Assembly (NCBI RefSeq): GCF_024713945.1
Contig: NC_134679.1
Location: forward strand, 315,001 to 379,000
Reading direction: 5' to 3'
DNA: 64,000 bases
Source of the DNA: Dermatophagoides farinae
Taxonomy: Eukaryota > Arthropoda > Arachnida > Sarcoptiformes > Pyroglyphidae
Shown: one piece after another, positions 24,401 through 37,938 of the stretch
How positions within the stretch are numbered: position 1 is the stretch's first letter
Layout: every line of letters begins with the position of its first letter
Notes under the pieces: model-generated
What the model saw: only the letters and a program-made list of their open reading frames with translations
Databases searched by the model: none
Told to the model about the DNA's origin: nothing
Made by a program: the position numbers and the translations under genes

Positions 24401-27400
24401 AATTAAATGAAACAATTCTCGATACACAAAAAAAACATGACACACATGGATGATAAATGTATCTGCAAGACAAATCAAAAAAAAAATCTACAAATTGAAT
24501 CCATGTGTGTTTTTGTCCTTAAAAAATTGTTTGCTTATTCATTGAGTGTGTGTCGTTGTAGCCGATAATTCAATATTTGATCTAAATATTTTTTATGCTT
24601 TTCATTTTTTTTTAATTTCGCAAATTCAATATGATTCTTGTATTTTTTTCTTCTTTATGTTGATTCTCTCGTTTATATCAATTTCGAAATTCTGCAAATG
24701 CAAAACAATCTGACAACTTGATTTTTTTTTTCTTTATCATTGAATGCAGTGACATATTTTCATTTTCAGTTTATCGTTTAGTTAAGGCTACTCTGAAAAA
24801 AAACAGAAAAGTAAAAAAGATATTCAATTAGATTTCAATTTCTATTCTATTATCAGTTATTTTCTCTCTGTGTGTGTGTGTGTGTGCACACAAACAACCA
24901 ACCGAACAAACATTCAGATAACTCCTCGAATAAAATGTCCGAAACTTTTTTTCGATCTCTCTTCTTTTTTTTTTTTTTTTTTTGTTTTGGTTCGTTCATC
25001 ATCAAATCTGCAAAAAGCCAAATCAACTTTTTCCACATTCTACTTTTTTTTACTGTAGAATTGCGATAACAAAAAAAAATGTGCATACCAAGTTCTAACC
25101 AACCAAACAAACAAACAAACAGGAAAAAAATGGCCAAACTAATAAATCGTCGACAGTCATTTTGACTATCACACTGACAGTTTGGTTTGGTTTGCTTGTT
25201 GAGATGTATGATGTGTCTATGGGTAGTGGTGGTGGTGGTGGTGATGGCGATTGTAGTTGTTGCCTATGGGTTTCAATATAATCAAGGGCCACACAACCAC
25301 AACAATCATATTTGGCTGGCGATTATCGAGAATTTTTTTTTCTTTCTTAGGATCACTTCAACTTTAGTTCATGCAAACAGAAATTTTTTTTTCTTCATTT
25401 CACATCCTTTGAGGCTATCTTTTTCTTTTATTTAGTTTTGCATCAAGTTTCCACTTGTGAGTAGAGAACGAGATAAAATTGGCAAAGAATGAAAAAGTTG
25501 ATACAATTGGCCAGTTTTTTTCTCTTGTAACTTGGATTATCGAAATGATTGAGGATAACGACGTTATTATTAATTTTGTTTTTTTTTTTTTTGGTTTTTT
25601 CAACTTGAAAGTTTTTTCTTTGCATTCGTGACGATATTATGAAAAGACTAGAGAGGGATAGACAGCAAAAACTTATTAAAATATAATTTATTATCATTTT
25701 TTTCGAGAAAAAAAAGAGAAAACATGGCCATGGACGATTGCAATCAAAATTCCTTTTGTTTTTTTTTGTCATCGTCGTCGTATGAATGTTGGATGTGCGA
25801 GAAAATTCCCCATTGGTTTACTCCTTTCGTTTTTTTTTTTTTTTGGTTCTGAAAAAAAACCCGAACAAAGACAACAAATTTTTTTCATTCCAGAACTTTT
25901 CCGATGAAAAAAAAATCTGGATGCCATAAAATTTTCTTGGTTAGATATAAATCATTATCTTTCTTTCATTATCTTCAAATATAGTGGCCTTTTTTGGGTC
26001 AGCCCACATTCTTGCAAAATTTCTGTATAATAATCTTCATTCAAATGTATTCGTCGAGTGTTTTATCAAATTTTTTTTTCATCATTCATTCTTTCTTCAT
26101 AATAAAATAAATGTGTTTTATTCATTCATTCATTTACATTGGATTTTAATGCATTTTCAGTTAGTTTTCTCTCGAATCAAATTCAATAATATTGGAGAAA
26201 AATAATTTGAAAATGAATATAACGATAATAATAGAGTGTCTACTGGTAAAACTATGGTTTTCGTTTCTTCTTCTTCTTCTTCTTCTTCGTATTCCAATGG
26301 GAACATTCCAAAAGTGAATATCAGGCGAACCAATAAAAATAGCGATATTCAATGAAATGAAATGAAAAAAAAAAATTTTTTTTTTTTGCTATTGCAAAAC
26401 GACTTTTGTTTCCTTTTTTTTCGTTCATGGTGGGCGTCTCAAGATCAGGCCACATAGTGTTTGAATTAGTGATAGTCGAGAGATCCATATGGATCTATTG
26501 AAATTATCATTGTATGATGATGATGATCATGATCATCATTGCTGTCATATAATCAAAAGGCAAATTTATTAATAATTTGCATTTTTCAATTTTGGTGGCT
26601 TGAGATTTGGCTGAATTACACACACACACACATACACAAAACGTGGTAGAGAAAAAAAGCAATCTCAGTATTCATTTTATTATTTCCATCGAAAAAATTC
26701 TCGATTCAATGGCGCCATATTTTTTTCTCTTGCTCAACTGAATCAATTCGACCATAAAACATCGTAAATTCTTTCAAGCTGAAAATCGTAATTTTTCTCA
26801 CAAAATTCATGATGATGATGATCATCATTGATTTATCATTATTGTTCACTACAAAACATAAATTATGAAAACTTTTCCACTGTCTGATACTGTTGTTTTT
26901 GGATCAGTTGTGCAATTGTGTGCAATTGTAATTCGTGTAATTTTAATCATTCAAAGTCCAAATGATGAAACGGGCAAAGTTCTTTTTTTCTGTCCATTTT
27001 GTTTTTTATATGGCTAAAAATTTTTCCACTCACTCTCTCTTTCTTCGCCCATTATTATTGTTTGGGCGGTATATTTTTTTTTTGGTGGTGGTGGTTTTTC
27101 ACATTTCATTATACAATTTATATTTGGATTAATAATTAAATTTTATTCCTGCTAAATAGTGCATGATCATCATCATCTCTTTTGCTGTGTGTGTGTGTGT
27201 GTGTTGGCTACTGTTGGTTCTGGTTCTAGTGTATCATCACCAGAACCAGGATGGTCTTTTTCTGGCAATGATTATTATTAGATCAAACAAATAAAAATAA
27301 AATTGAAAAAGAAAAAAAAACACTTGACATAAATGACAGATTGAATTTATGAAACCATTATCATCATATTGTTGCTGCTGTTGAATGTGGTAATGAAATG

Positions 27401-30400
27401 AATTCTTTTTTTTCTTTATTCTTCTTTTTCCAAACGAGAAAAATGATAATAAAATATAAATGCAATTAAAGATATGGAAAAAAGGGTTAATTTTAATTTT
27501 TTTTGAAAAATGGCGATAATCCTTCCCTTATTACCTTCCGGTTTTTTTTCAAAATAGAATTTCATTTCCATTTTCATTTTTTTTATGTAATCACTTGCTT
27601 TTTTTCTGGCCTAGGTTATGGAGCAAAAAAAAAACACCAATGACCATGTTCACAACATTATAGCTTGACTCCGGATGACATGTTCTCATTCATATTCATT
27701 ATCATTCATTTATTCATTGATAAATGAGCTGAATGGGAAAAAAATTGTAGATAATCTTTGTTATTTTTCAACATTGTTCCATACGACAGAGCCACGGCAC
27801 TGATAAAAATAAAAATTCGGTTCAGTTCAGTTCGATTCCATTCATTCTGGAACGAGGTCATAACCTCTCAACTAGACTATATTTGTTATATCAACATGAA
27901 TAATGGTCATCATCATCATCAATTTATTATTTAACAAAACAGTGAACAAAAATATTGAAAATATGATCCAATTGATCATCATCAACAACAACATTACAAG
28001 CAACGCGCGTTAAAATCAAAAACCATTACAGTAAGGGTCTATTATATGAAGTTTCATTCCAGATGATGATGATGATGATTAGTATTCTGTACAACCACCA
28101 CCAGAAAAAAAACACAAGCCAAAAATTTTTTCCTTTCGGAAACAACCATCACGCCATTAGTAAAAGTCAATCTCTCTCTCTCTCTCTACCCCTCTTTTTT
28201 GTTGCTCATTCATTCGCTTATCGCAATAAGCTATGGACCATCCCCAACAATTCCAGACCAGAAAATTATCAACGTGGAATGTTTTTAATATTTTTGCACG
28301 CAAATGTAACATATCTATGCAGTAGTAGTAGTAGTAGTATTACACACACACACAGAAAGACATTGATACAGTGAAAAGAAAGAAAAAAAAAGAGAATCCG
28401 GTGGCAAGAATTTTTTTTTTTTTTTTTTTTTGAAAAAAGAATCGAACCGAAACGAAGAAAATATGATATAAACCTTGTGTGTGAGCGTACGACGAAAAAA
28501 AAGCAATCCGACATTGAAACAAGAAAGAGATGATATTTTTTTTTTCTCAAAGAATAACGTTCGTTATGGATGAATTCCGGTATATATCACACACACACAC
28601 ATACAAAACACAAAACACACTATTACTGTCATCATTATATCGTTCGTTACTTTGATTAACGTTGACTTTTTTTCTCTTTCTTTCTTTTCATTTTATTTTA
28701 TAAGCTCGAATTAGTCATACACCCACACACACATACAGCAATATATAGTAATTTGTAATTGCCAAAAAAAACCTTTTTGTATAAATTAAGTTTTGTTTTT
28801 GTTTGATTGTTTGTTGCTGAAAATCTAGAGGGGTAAGAAAATGTCTTAAATGTGTGAATTTTTTCTTTTTCTTCTACCTAGTTATTTATAATTGGTTGTT
28901 GTTATTGAAAATTATCCAAATCATCAAATTTACATTAATCAATCACAATTTACACCACCACCGCCACCAGTACCACAACAATAACCAAGAAATTTTCGTC
29001 TTCAATTTTCAACCGAGAAAAAAAATTTCACAAAAATTCTAAATCAAGGCGTTTCCGTCTTTTTTCACTGATTTTCTGAAAATAATTCATTGATCGTGGT
29101 TTAATGTGTGTATTTTGTAGTTGTTGTTGTCATTTTTCTATAAAATCAACAACAACACTTTGTGTGATCAATGAGATCAAGCAAGCAAGCAAAAAGAAAA
29201 AGAGAAAAACTTTCTTCACAATTTTTTTTCTCGGTTAAATTAATTTCCAATATGTCAAAAAAAATGTGTCGAAAAAAACGTCAACGACAACAACAACAAC
29301 AACATGGAATGACATTGAATGAAACACTGGAATTTTTCAATTTCTATCCAATTGAAACTAATCATTTTTTCTTGTGTCTTTTTTTATATCTAGAAAACTA
29401 TTGCCGTGAACATCGATGCGCCAATCAATATTGTGTATCACGCGATCTGGTCTGTGATGGAGTGAATCATTGTGGTGACAATAGTGATGAACATTATTAT
29501 GTCCATTGTCAAGGTAACCAAATACAACAACACATGAACAACACGACAAACATGACGATATTCTCTGTTATTTTTGCCGATTTTAATAACATTTTTTTTC
29601 TGTTCGCCGAATCAAAAAAAAATGAAATCGATCAATGAATGAGAATTTCCATTTTCATTGAAAATTTATTCAAAAATTCTCAATTTTTTCCTACACTCAT
29701 TACCCGGTTTGACGTCCTGAGATTTTTTTTTCTTTTCTTTTTTATTCGGTTGTCTAGGAGAAATAACAATGAAAAAAAAACGAATTATATTCACTATGAA
29801 CAATCGATTTTCTTGAAAATGGAATCAAGAATTTTTTTCCCAAGAAAAAGTGAATTCTAACTGAAATTCTTTCATTTTGTTTCTATATCTTTGTTGTATA
29901 TCTAATTAAATTGTGCACCTAGATACAGAGAGAAACAAATGACATTTTCTCATCGAGCTATAACTGACTGACATTCAATTTGTTGTTGTTGTTGTCGTTG
30001 TTCATTCATGATGAACATGTAAAATAAATGTCTTTTCAATGTGAAGAGAAAAAAAATGTAAATTCATCCCTCACAAAAAATAGGCGGTACACCAAAAAAA
30101 GAGCCTTCATGATCATGATGAAAATCATCAATCTTTTTTAATTAAGATCTGAAGATCTATTTAAAAACCCTGATTATTTTTTTTATTCGCTAGTCTCTTG
30201 CACACTTTTTATTAATTAGCTTGAAAATGGTTAAAAGAATGAATAATGATTATTTTTTTCCAGTGAGCTGAGATTTAAAGATTTATCATTTCGGCTAAAA
30301 GAAATTAGAACTTTTTTCTTGTACCTGGTAATGTCTACCTTGCCTTTATGTATTAGAGCCATGATCTTGGATCAATCAATTAATTAATCGATTCTTGAAA

Positions 30401-33400
30401 TAAATTTGATTGAATTGTGAAATAGAGAGATGAAAGTTTCCAGGAAAAAAAACACCGACACAATCAGCAGCCAGATGTTTGCGTGATTAAACCCATACTT
30501 TATATTTGCAGTAATATTCCAGGTATATAACATTTCTTGAATCGATCTGATGATGAAAAATAATTTTATGGTCGAAAGAAAAAAAAACAATCCACCAATT
30601 TTTTTTTCTTTCCCAAAACGAACAAAACATTATTGATTAATAATTTAAGGCGTAGTACAGGTTTATTTTTTTTTCCTTTTTGATTCAAATTTTTTGTTTA
30701 TTGCAATATAGCCCTTTCCATCTCCCAACAAAATACATATTTTGCCGGTATCTCTATCTCTATATCTCTCTTCATGGTCTTGTTACATAAAACGTTACAC
30801 GATAAAGTCCAACAACAACAACAAACAACAAACAACGAAGAAAACCAACGCGGAATAATGATATAATGATAGAGCGTACGAGAGAGAGAGAGATAGAGAT
30901 AGAAAAAGAGAATAATACAGTAAATCTTTTTTTCCAAACTCTCAGTATATAATATACTTGTTTAATCAGATCAATTTTTTCTTTTCGTTTTCGTTATTGT
31001 TAACTTTCCATACACTATTCTCTTTGTTTTTTTTTTGATTCTAGAACCTAGAATTTACAGAATATATTCTCAGAACCACTACCACCATCAAGATGATCAT
31101 CATAGATGATTTATTATTATTATTATTGTGACAATAATCATAATAATGATTTTTCCAGATGATAATAACCATATATAATATGTTCCTATTGTTTCTATTC
31201 GGAATATTCTTTGTCATTTTTTTTGGCGAACATTATGATTATGATAATCATCATCATATTTCTTTTCGTTCCGAATAATAATAATAATAATAAAAATATA
31301 CAGATAATCGGATTAAAATTGTGAGAGAAAAAAAAGATGAAAAGTTTTTTCATAGAATAAAGTATTGTCGCATATGCAGAATGTAATGAAATCAAAATGA
31401 TGATAAAGTATTTTGTGTCCTTTTTTTTATTACTTGATCGATCGATATTTATGAATGTTTAGTTAACAATTTCTAATTTTTTTTCACTTTTTTCTTCTTC
31501 TCTTTTGTGTGTAGAAAATGAAGTAACAGATACAATAATTGGTCTTGATCCAATGATGTTCATCGCAATCGTATCATCAATATTTGTATCATGTTTAGCT
31601 TGTGTAATATCTGTGGCATTCTGTCTTTGTCGCCGTGAACGTCTTCTGATTCAACAACGACAACAACAACAACAAATGGCCTTACAACAACAACAATATC
31701 AATTACATGATACTGGACATCATATGGGTACAACACCATTGATGACAGCAGTGCATCATCATCCAAATAATAATTTCAATCCTATTTATCAAACAAAATT
31801 AGATGGTGTTTGTAAGTAATTTTTCGTTGTTTGTTTGCTGTATTTTTTGTCTATTTTTTTTTATTTGTTTCCGGTTTTCATTTCAAATTATTATCGAAAA
31901 TTATTTCTTGCCATTGATCAGGCAATTTATTGATATTTCCAATATTTGCCATTGCCATAAAAGATGACACAAAACAAATCTATGATGACGACAACAGAAA
32001 GTTTTGTTGTTGTCGTTTTCGGCTGTTGTCTTTTGTCATCACCATTGGAAATCAATTTTTTTTTTTTTTGCTGTTGTTATCATTATTATCCACACAGAAA
32101 AAAAACTATTCAACTGTCTATCTGATAGTCGATTCCATGAATTTGTCCAAAGAATCTGTTGCCGAATTAGAAAAATCATTGAAATTGAACCCATTTAAAT
32201 GTGATGTGATGATGTGAACCAATAGCAAAACACAGATCATCGAGCAGAAAAAAATTAATAATTGCAAATGCAACAAACAAAAACAAGAAAGATAGAAAAA
32301 AACCGAGTGAATTGTTTTTTTTTGTTGTTGTTTTATTCAATTTTCCATTCTATTCAACTATCGATGATCCACATCATCATCATCATCATCATTATATCCT
32401 TAAGGAGAAAGAATGAAATGTTCATTTTGGATCCAATGAAAAAAAAAGGACGAGACCAACTAACCAAAACTTTTTTCTCAACTGATGTCAACATCATTCG
32501 TCGAACGACGTGATTTGCTAAATTTTTTTTTCTGTTTTGTGTTTTGTTTTTATCAACAACAAATTTTCTCTCTCTCTCTCCAATTTAAAGTTTCAAATTC
32601 AACATTTCAATTGAACAATACAAACACACACACTCAGCTTCAGAATCTAGAAAAAGAAAAAAGCCGAACGGCCTAGATAAATTGACAAATTGATTCGATT
32701 CAATTGACAATGGATTTTATTGATAGAATTTTCAATTTTTTTTTTTCGTCTTCAACTAGAATTTCGATACCGAACCCTGACGAAGAAATCCGTAATCAGG
32801 TTCCGGAAAAAATTGACGTACAGTTTCTCTCATGAAGATGTTTGTTCTCCAGTTTAGTTTTTTTTTCTTTTTTTGTTAAATAAAATAGAAAAATCTTGAG
32901 AATTGTATTGGGAACTAAATCAACGAAAAAAAAGTGAAAAGAAATGAAAAGATTTTTTGTTCTCTAGATTCTATAGTTGTTTTCATTTGAAACTTGAAAC
33001 TCATCATCAACAACAAAAATTTTTTTTTGTTGTCCGTACAAATATTCTCATTGAAAATGATGACGATGGTTGTTCTATAGCTAAAATCGTCACATCAAAT
33101 TGACAGACAGACAAACAAACAAACAAAAAAAAACGCAGATAAATAAAGTTTTCTTGGACATCACTGTGAATTGTATGAAAAAAAAACATAGGAGCCCTTT
33201 ATCCATACCATATGGACATTGATTTTTGGTTGATTGAATCCACTACTTTTCACACACACATCAATGAATGGTTGAGTTGATATGAATGCAATTTGTGTTA
33301 CCAAAAAAATGATGAAAAGAAGCTTGTTCCAAGAGTTCAAAAAAAATATATTTTTCATATCTTTGAAATTCTAAAATATACGCGTCATGCCCATTTTTTT

Positions 33401-34917
33401 TCTCTCAACCTCCTTCAGTAAAAAAAAGTTTGTTTTTTTTCTCACAAAATTCAAAAGTCGATTTTAGTTTCTCAACTTTAAACCGAAACTTTTCTCATCA
33501 TCATCTATTTTGGTCGAAAAAAAATTGCTGAAAATTTTTCTCAAAAAAAAAAAAAAAAATTTCTCAGCATGATGTTGATATACCATAATAATGTAAACAT
33601 AGAGTTGAAAGCCCATTTTATATTGTCGATAATCCATGGACATCATCGTTGCAATAAAAAAAAAATTCTATCACATGGAACGAAAGAAAGAGAAAAACTT
33701 TGTTTACTTATGTATAAAAATTCGATTTAAGAATCGGATAAAATTCTGGCCTTTTTTTTGAATGGACTGATACAGATATTGTTGTTGACAAGAAACCAAG
33801 CAATTCTCTTGTGACCATCTATTCATACTATGTATTGTATATGATATATAAAAACTTGAAAAAAAAAAATTTTTTTCCCGTTAACCGTTGTTTGACTTTT
33901 GCTTGGCCCTAACGTTAAAATTCAAAAATTCAATGCAATATTTACTTTATTTTTTTTATATCATCGTCATCATCATCATCATCATCATTTATTTAATGAA
34001 AAATAATAATAATTTTCTAGTTTTTTATACACAAACACAGTCAGAAAGAAAATGCCTTCAAGTCTGTTTGTGTTTATTTGGTCGGTTTTTTTATTTGTAT
34101 TATCTTCATGTTTCAATTTGATTCAAAATTTTTTTTTCTTTTCTGAACATGAGAATGCCAATGATGCCAAAAACTTTGACACACACACACACACAAACAG
34201 ACAAAACAGCCAAAGAAACCAAGTCAGAGAAAAAATTCCCGAGTGAATTTACATTTTCATTTGAATTGAATTTCATTTTATTTTTGTTTTCTTTTTCGTT
34301 CACTTTTTTTTTGTTTTGGATTCAATGAATTATTGAATAAAATTTTTTTTTCTTTTTAAAATCTTTTTTACACAGGCACAATGATTACATCATTAGATTT
34401 TGGAACAACAACAACACAAACAGCATTGGCTGCATTTGGTGCATCAAATACAACAACCGTTGGTGGTGGTGGTGGTGGTCTAATCACCCGAAATGGTGGT
34501 GGTGGTGGTGGCGGCGGTGGTGGTCTAGTCAATTCATATACGCACACAGCATTACCAAATAATGTGAATCAAAATCATTTTTCAACATTACCACATCATC
34601 ATCATAATCATAATCATCATCAACAGCAAGTTATGTTACCTGGACAACAACAACAGCAACAAGGTTCACCTACACAACATGTACGATTTGGAACATTACC
34701 AAATCGTAGTGGATCAATTAGCCAAAATAATAATTCAAAATTATCACCACAATCAACAACATATCAAATGAGTAATGGAAATTCCGTTGGATTAGCCACT
34801 GTTGTAACTACAGCCACTGGTAATGGTGGTAATGGACATGTAACAACAGTACCGATATCATCGTCTATCGGTCTACAACAACAACAAGTACACTTTTCAA
34901 CGGCCAATTCATCATGA
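18488..34917 (+). CDS. CUB-LDLa single-pass membrane protein
   Basis: Six exons in consistent phase: 18488-19139, 22671-22882, 24226-24370, 29394-29513, 31515-31811, 34376-34917, giving 655 residues. The N-terminal 190 residues are Ser/His/Asn-rich low complexity. A hydrophobic segment follows (CLLLIFIMTIIDHFLFV, about 195-212) that may be the true signal sequence or anchor, so translation could start at a later Met. Then one CUB domain (about 219-336, exons 2-3), one LDL-receptor class A domain (about 338-376, six Cys with the calcium site CGDNSDE), a transmembrane helix (about 390-416) and a Gln/Gly/His-rich cytoplasmic tail. The layout recalls Neto-like auxiliary receptors but has a single CUB. 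Likely a cell-surface binding or receptor-assembly protein. The exon 2 acceptor could instead be 22659, also in phase. A poly(A) signal follows the stop (34922). Confidence 0.8.
19140..22670. other. Intron 1 of the CUB-LDLa gene
   Basis: 3.5 kb, donor TTTT|GTAAGT, acceptor TATCAG. Homopolymers and microsatellites, including a TTG tract (21654-21677) and a TTATTC hexamer tract (21899-21926). No nested gene supported. Confidence 0.6.
21899..21926 (+). repeat. TTATTC hexamer repeat
   Basis: About four copies of the hexamer in intron 1 of the CUB-LDLa gene. Confidence 0.8.
24371..29393. other. Intron 3 of the CUB-LDLa gene
   Basis: 5.0 kb, the longest intron in the window, donor A|GTAAGT, acceptor TATCTAG. 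GT runs (24869-24887), a TTC tract (26266-26288) and a 16-bp perfect palindrome AGATCCATATGGATCT at 26481-26496. An inverted repeat TGGTTCTGG/CCAGAACCA lies near 27.22-27.25 kb. The open frames here are low-complexity. The other introns of this gene (22883-24225, 29514-31514, 31812-34375) are similar and hold nothing recognisable. Confidence 0.55.
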
Positions 34918-37900
34918 TGATCAATAAAAAGGTTGATTAAATTAAATTTCAATTGATTTGATCAATAATTTGATTTTTTTTGTTTCATTTTATTCTCATC
35001 ACAATCAGATTGTCCAGAATTGTCTATCCATTTGTTGGCAGACAAACAGTAAACAGTAATCGTAAATCATCAAAATTGCCACTATAATCACAGACAGACA
35101 CAATTATCGATCAGATAATTGATCTTGTGAAATTTAAAACGTTTCATCATTCAAAAAATTCAATTATTTAACCAACGATATGATCTAATTGTTTGTTAGA
35201 GTTTTTTTAACGACAAAAAAAATCGATAAAATCAATTTTTTTTAGTTTATTTTGCCAGAAGTTTTTTTTTGTTTTTTTTTCGCTCTACTGGAAGTGAAAT
35301 TCCATTATCATCCACATCATCATTGAATTGAATTAAAATGAATCATCCTTATCCATCGATTAAATGTGTAATTAATAACCGATTTCAATTTGTAATTTGT
35401 TCATTTTTATATTTGTTATTATTAAGCGATACACTTTTTTTCTAAAAACAAAAACATTTCAGTTTTCTCGTTTTTTTTTCTTGCCAATCACATTCAGATC
35501 AATGTATTTACATTTATTGATTTTGATTTTTTTCTCTTCATTTTTTTTTTTGATATAATTTTGTAATTTGTCCTTAATTTACGAGCGCGTGTCATATTGG
35601 CAATGACCAGTGGCCAAGTTATTTTGAAGAAAAACAAAACAAAAATAAACTTATTTACCAGAAACACAAATTTTATCATTTCTTTCAAATCAAATTCCTG
35701 TCAAATCATCGATTCTACAGGAAAAAAAATCATAAGCAAATTTACCACTTCGTCGTTAGGTCCAATTCATCGTTGAAAATAACAACTTCATGGTCAATTC
35801 ACCAGATGAGGAGCCTTTTGGTTTATTATTAGTTTATTTTCCAAAATGTGTTTGTTTGTCTGTATCTGTGTTTTAGTGTAATGCATGATAATAATAATTT
35901 TTTTCCAAGGCATCAAGTTTCGTTGTTTTTTTCTTTCTTTCTTTTTTCCTTTTTTTCGGTCCAATGTTCATTTTCTTGTCGTTGTCGTTCGTTTTTTTTT
36001 CGTTGTTTTTATTATTTCAACCACACTTTGTGTATGTGTTTGTGTTCGATTCATATAAATTATCATATATCTAATGCAGCAAGCAAAACAGCGAAAAAAA
36101 ACAACAACAACAACAACAACAAATAAAACCGCATCATAACACCATAATAGGAACAAACAAACAAACAAATAAATATGGTCCAGAATTCGGTGAAAAAAAA
36201 AAAAAATCTTTATGAGAATAACAAAAACACGAACGACATATATCGTTCATTCATTCAAGTTATTTTTGGGTTGTTGTTATTGGATCGCATCATATTGACG
36301 GTGTGTGTGTGTGTGTGTGTGTGTATGTTATACATTTGGAATGGTAATTGGAATTAATGTGTTGTAAGCATTCAGGAGAAAGAAAAAACAACAACAACAA
36401 ACAACAAACAAACAAATGCACATTATGTAGTGATGCCAATGATGATGTTGATGATTTCCGCTTCCCTTGCTAGTTTTTTTTAGCCTTTCAGGATGTATGA
36501 ATTTCACAAATCCTAAACTTGTGATTTCATGTGGTTGGCTTTCGCTTTGTTGTTGTCACATAGTTATTTTATATATAGAAACTTTGAATATATCATATGC
36601 TGATAATGAACTTTGAGATGGTGTTGTTGGTTCTTGATTTCAACTTTATTTTCTTTTTTCATTATGATGTGATGGAGCCGGAACCGCGAAACCCGACGGA
36701 AAAGAATGCGGGTATAAATGTCATGGTTTTTTTCTTTTCATTTTCTATTCATATAAATGCACACCATATGCAAGAATTCGTTTTCGTTTGTTTGGTTCAT
36801 TTGGCTAGAAAATTATGGATCGTAATGAAAGTGAAAAACTTTATTCATGGAATATGCTGATCTTGGAATATCTTCTTGTCTGTCTGATACTCTCATAATC
36901 ATTTTGGATTCTTGAAGAAATCGTCATCATTATTATTATTATGCATAATGAGAATCAAAAAGAAAATTATTCACTGGCCATTCTATCTTTATCTTGGTCT
37001 TCTTTTTTAACAATAACATTGACAATATTTGAATGTGCACAATTCAAAAAGTGTCCATACACACAAACAGATGAGACTTTTGAATATGAAAGTGGAATTG
37101 TTCACCACACACACACACACAAAATTCTCCAAAGTGAATAACATTTAAATTTAAAATAAAGATTGATCGATCATTTATCTATAGAAATGGAGAGAAAGAA
37201 AGAGAGTTATTATTATGATGATGATGATGATAATCATTGGCATCAATTTGAATTTGCAATTCAAATTTATTTATTATTTTCTTTTCTTACCATTCATTTT
37301 CCATTGAAAACATTTCGTTTATGGAAAAAAAAATTCATATCAATTTTATTAATCCAATGGTATCGAAAAAAAACGACAACAACAACAGCACCAATTAATC
37401 GAAAATGAATATGTAAAAAAATCAATGTATCTTGTATGAAAAGTAAATCCGGTTAATAATAAACAAATCAACAAGCATAAAGAAATCACTTACTTTAATA
37501 CTACGAGAAACAAACTAAATATAATTATTCATTCAACAAATTAATTAGAACTGGCTGGCAATTAATGAGCTTATTAGTTAGTTAGTAGTGTATAGCAGAA
37601 ACAAAAACAGCTGATAATGATTGTTGGAAAAAACAACGCATCCAATATTCCGATACGATTTGATCTAATTCATCATCAAATGGATTAATTTCGTTTTTTT
37701 CGAATAATCAAAAAAACAAACAAATGCGCCATCTATCGTTGTGGAATAGATAAATTTTTTTTTTATTTTTTTAAAATGTTTATCACACAAAGTAATCTCT
37801 ATATCTCTCTATATATATAGTATTTAAAAATGTTATAATATTTGTAATGTGGATAAGAAGAGAAAATAATTTATTTAATGACATGATCAAATTCGTTTGA

Positions 37901-37938
37901 AAATTCAAGAGGCTACTACTTCAGGTATCCATACACCA
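34918..37938. other. Intergenic between convergent genes
   Basis: 3 kb between the CUB-LDLa stop (+) and the SLC7 stop (-). Mostly simple repeats, including a GT tract at 36301-36324. At 35560-35830 on the minus strand there is a short coding-like patch without a usable frame (see findings). No complete gene seen. Confidence 0.5.
36301..36324 (+). repeat. GT microsatellite
   Basis: Uninterrupted GT tract of about 24 bp. Confidence 0.9.

Noticed and set aside
26481-26496. 16-bp perfect palindrome AGATCCATATGGATCT
   Set aside because: Single isolated palindrome in an intron; expected by chance at this length scale in AT-rich DNA and no matching context.
29171-29638. Open frame of 155 residues treated as its own gene
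   Set aside because: Only 29394-29513 is coding, as the LDLa exon with proper splice sites; the rest is intron.
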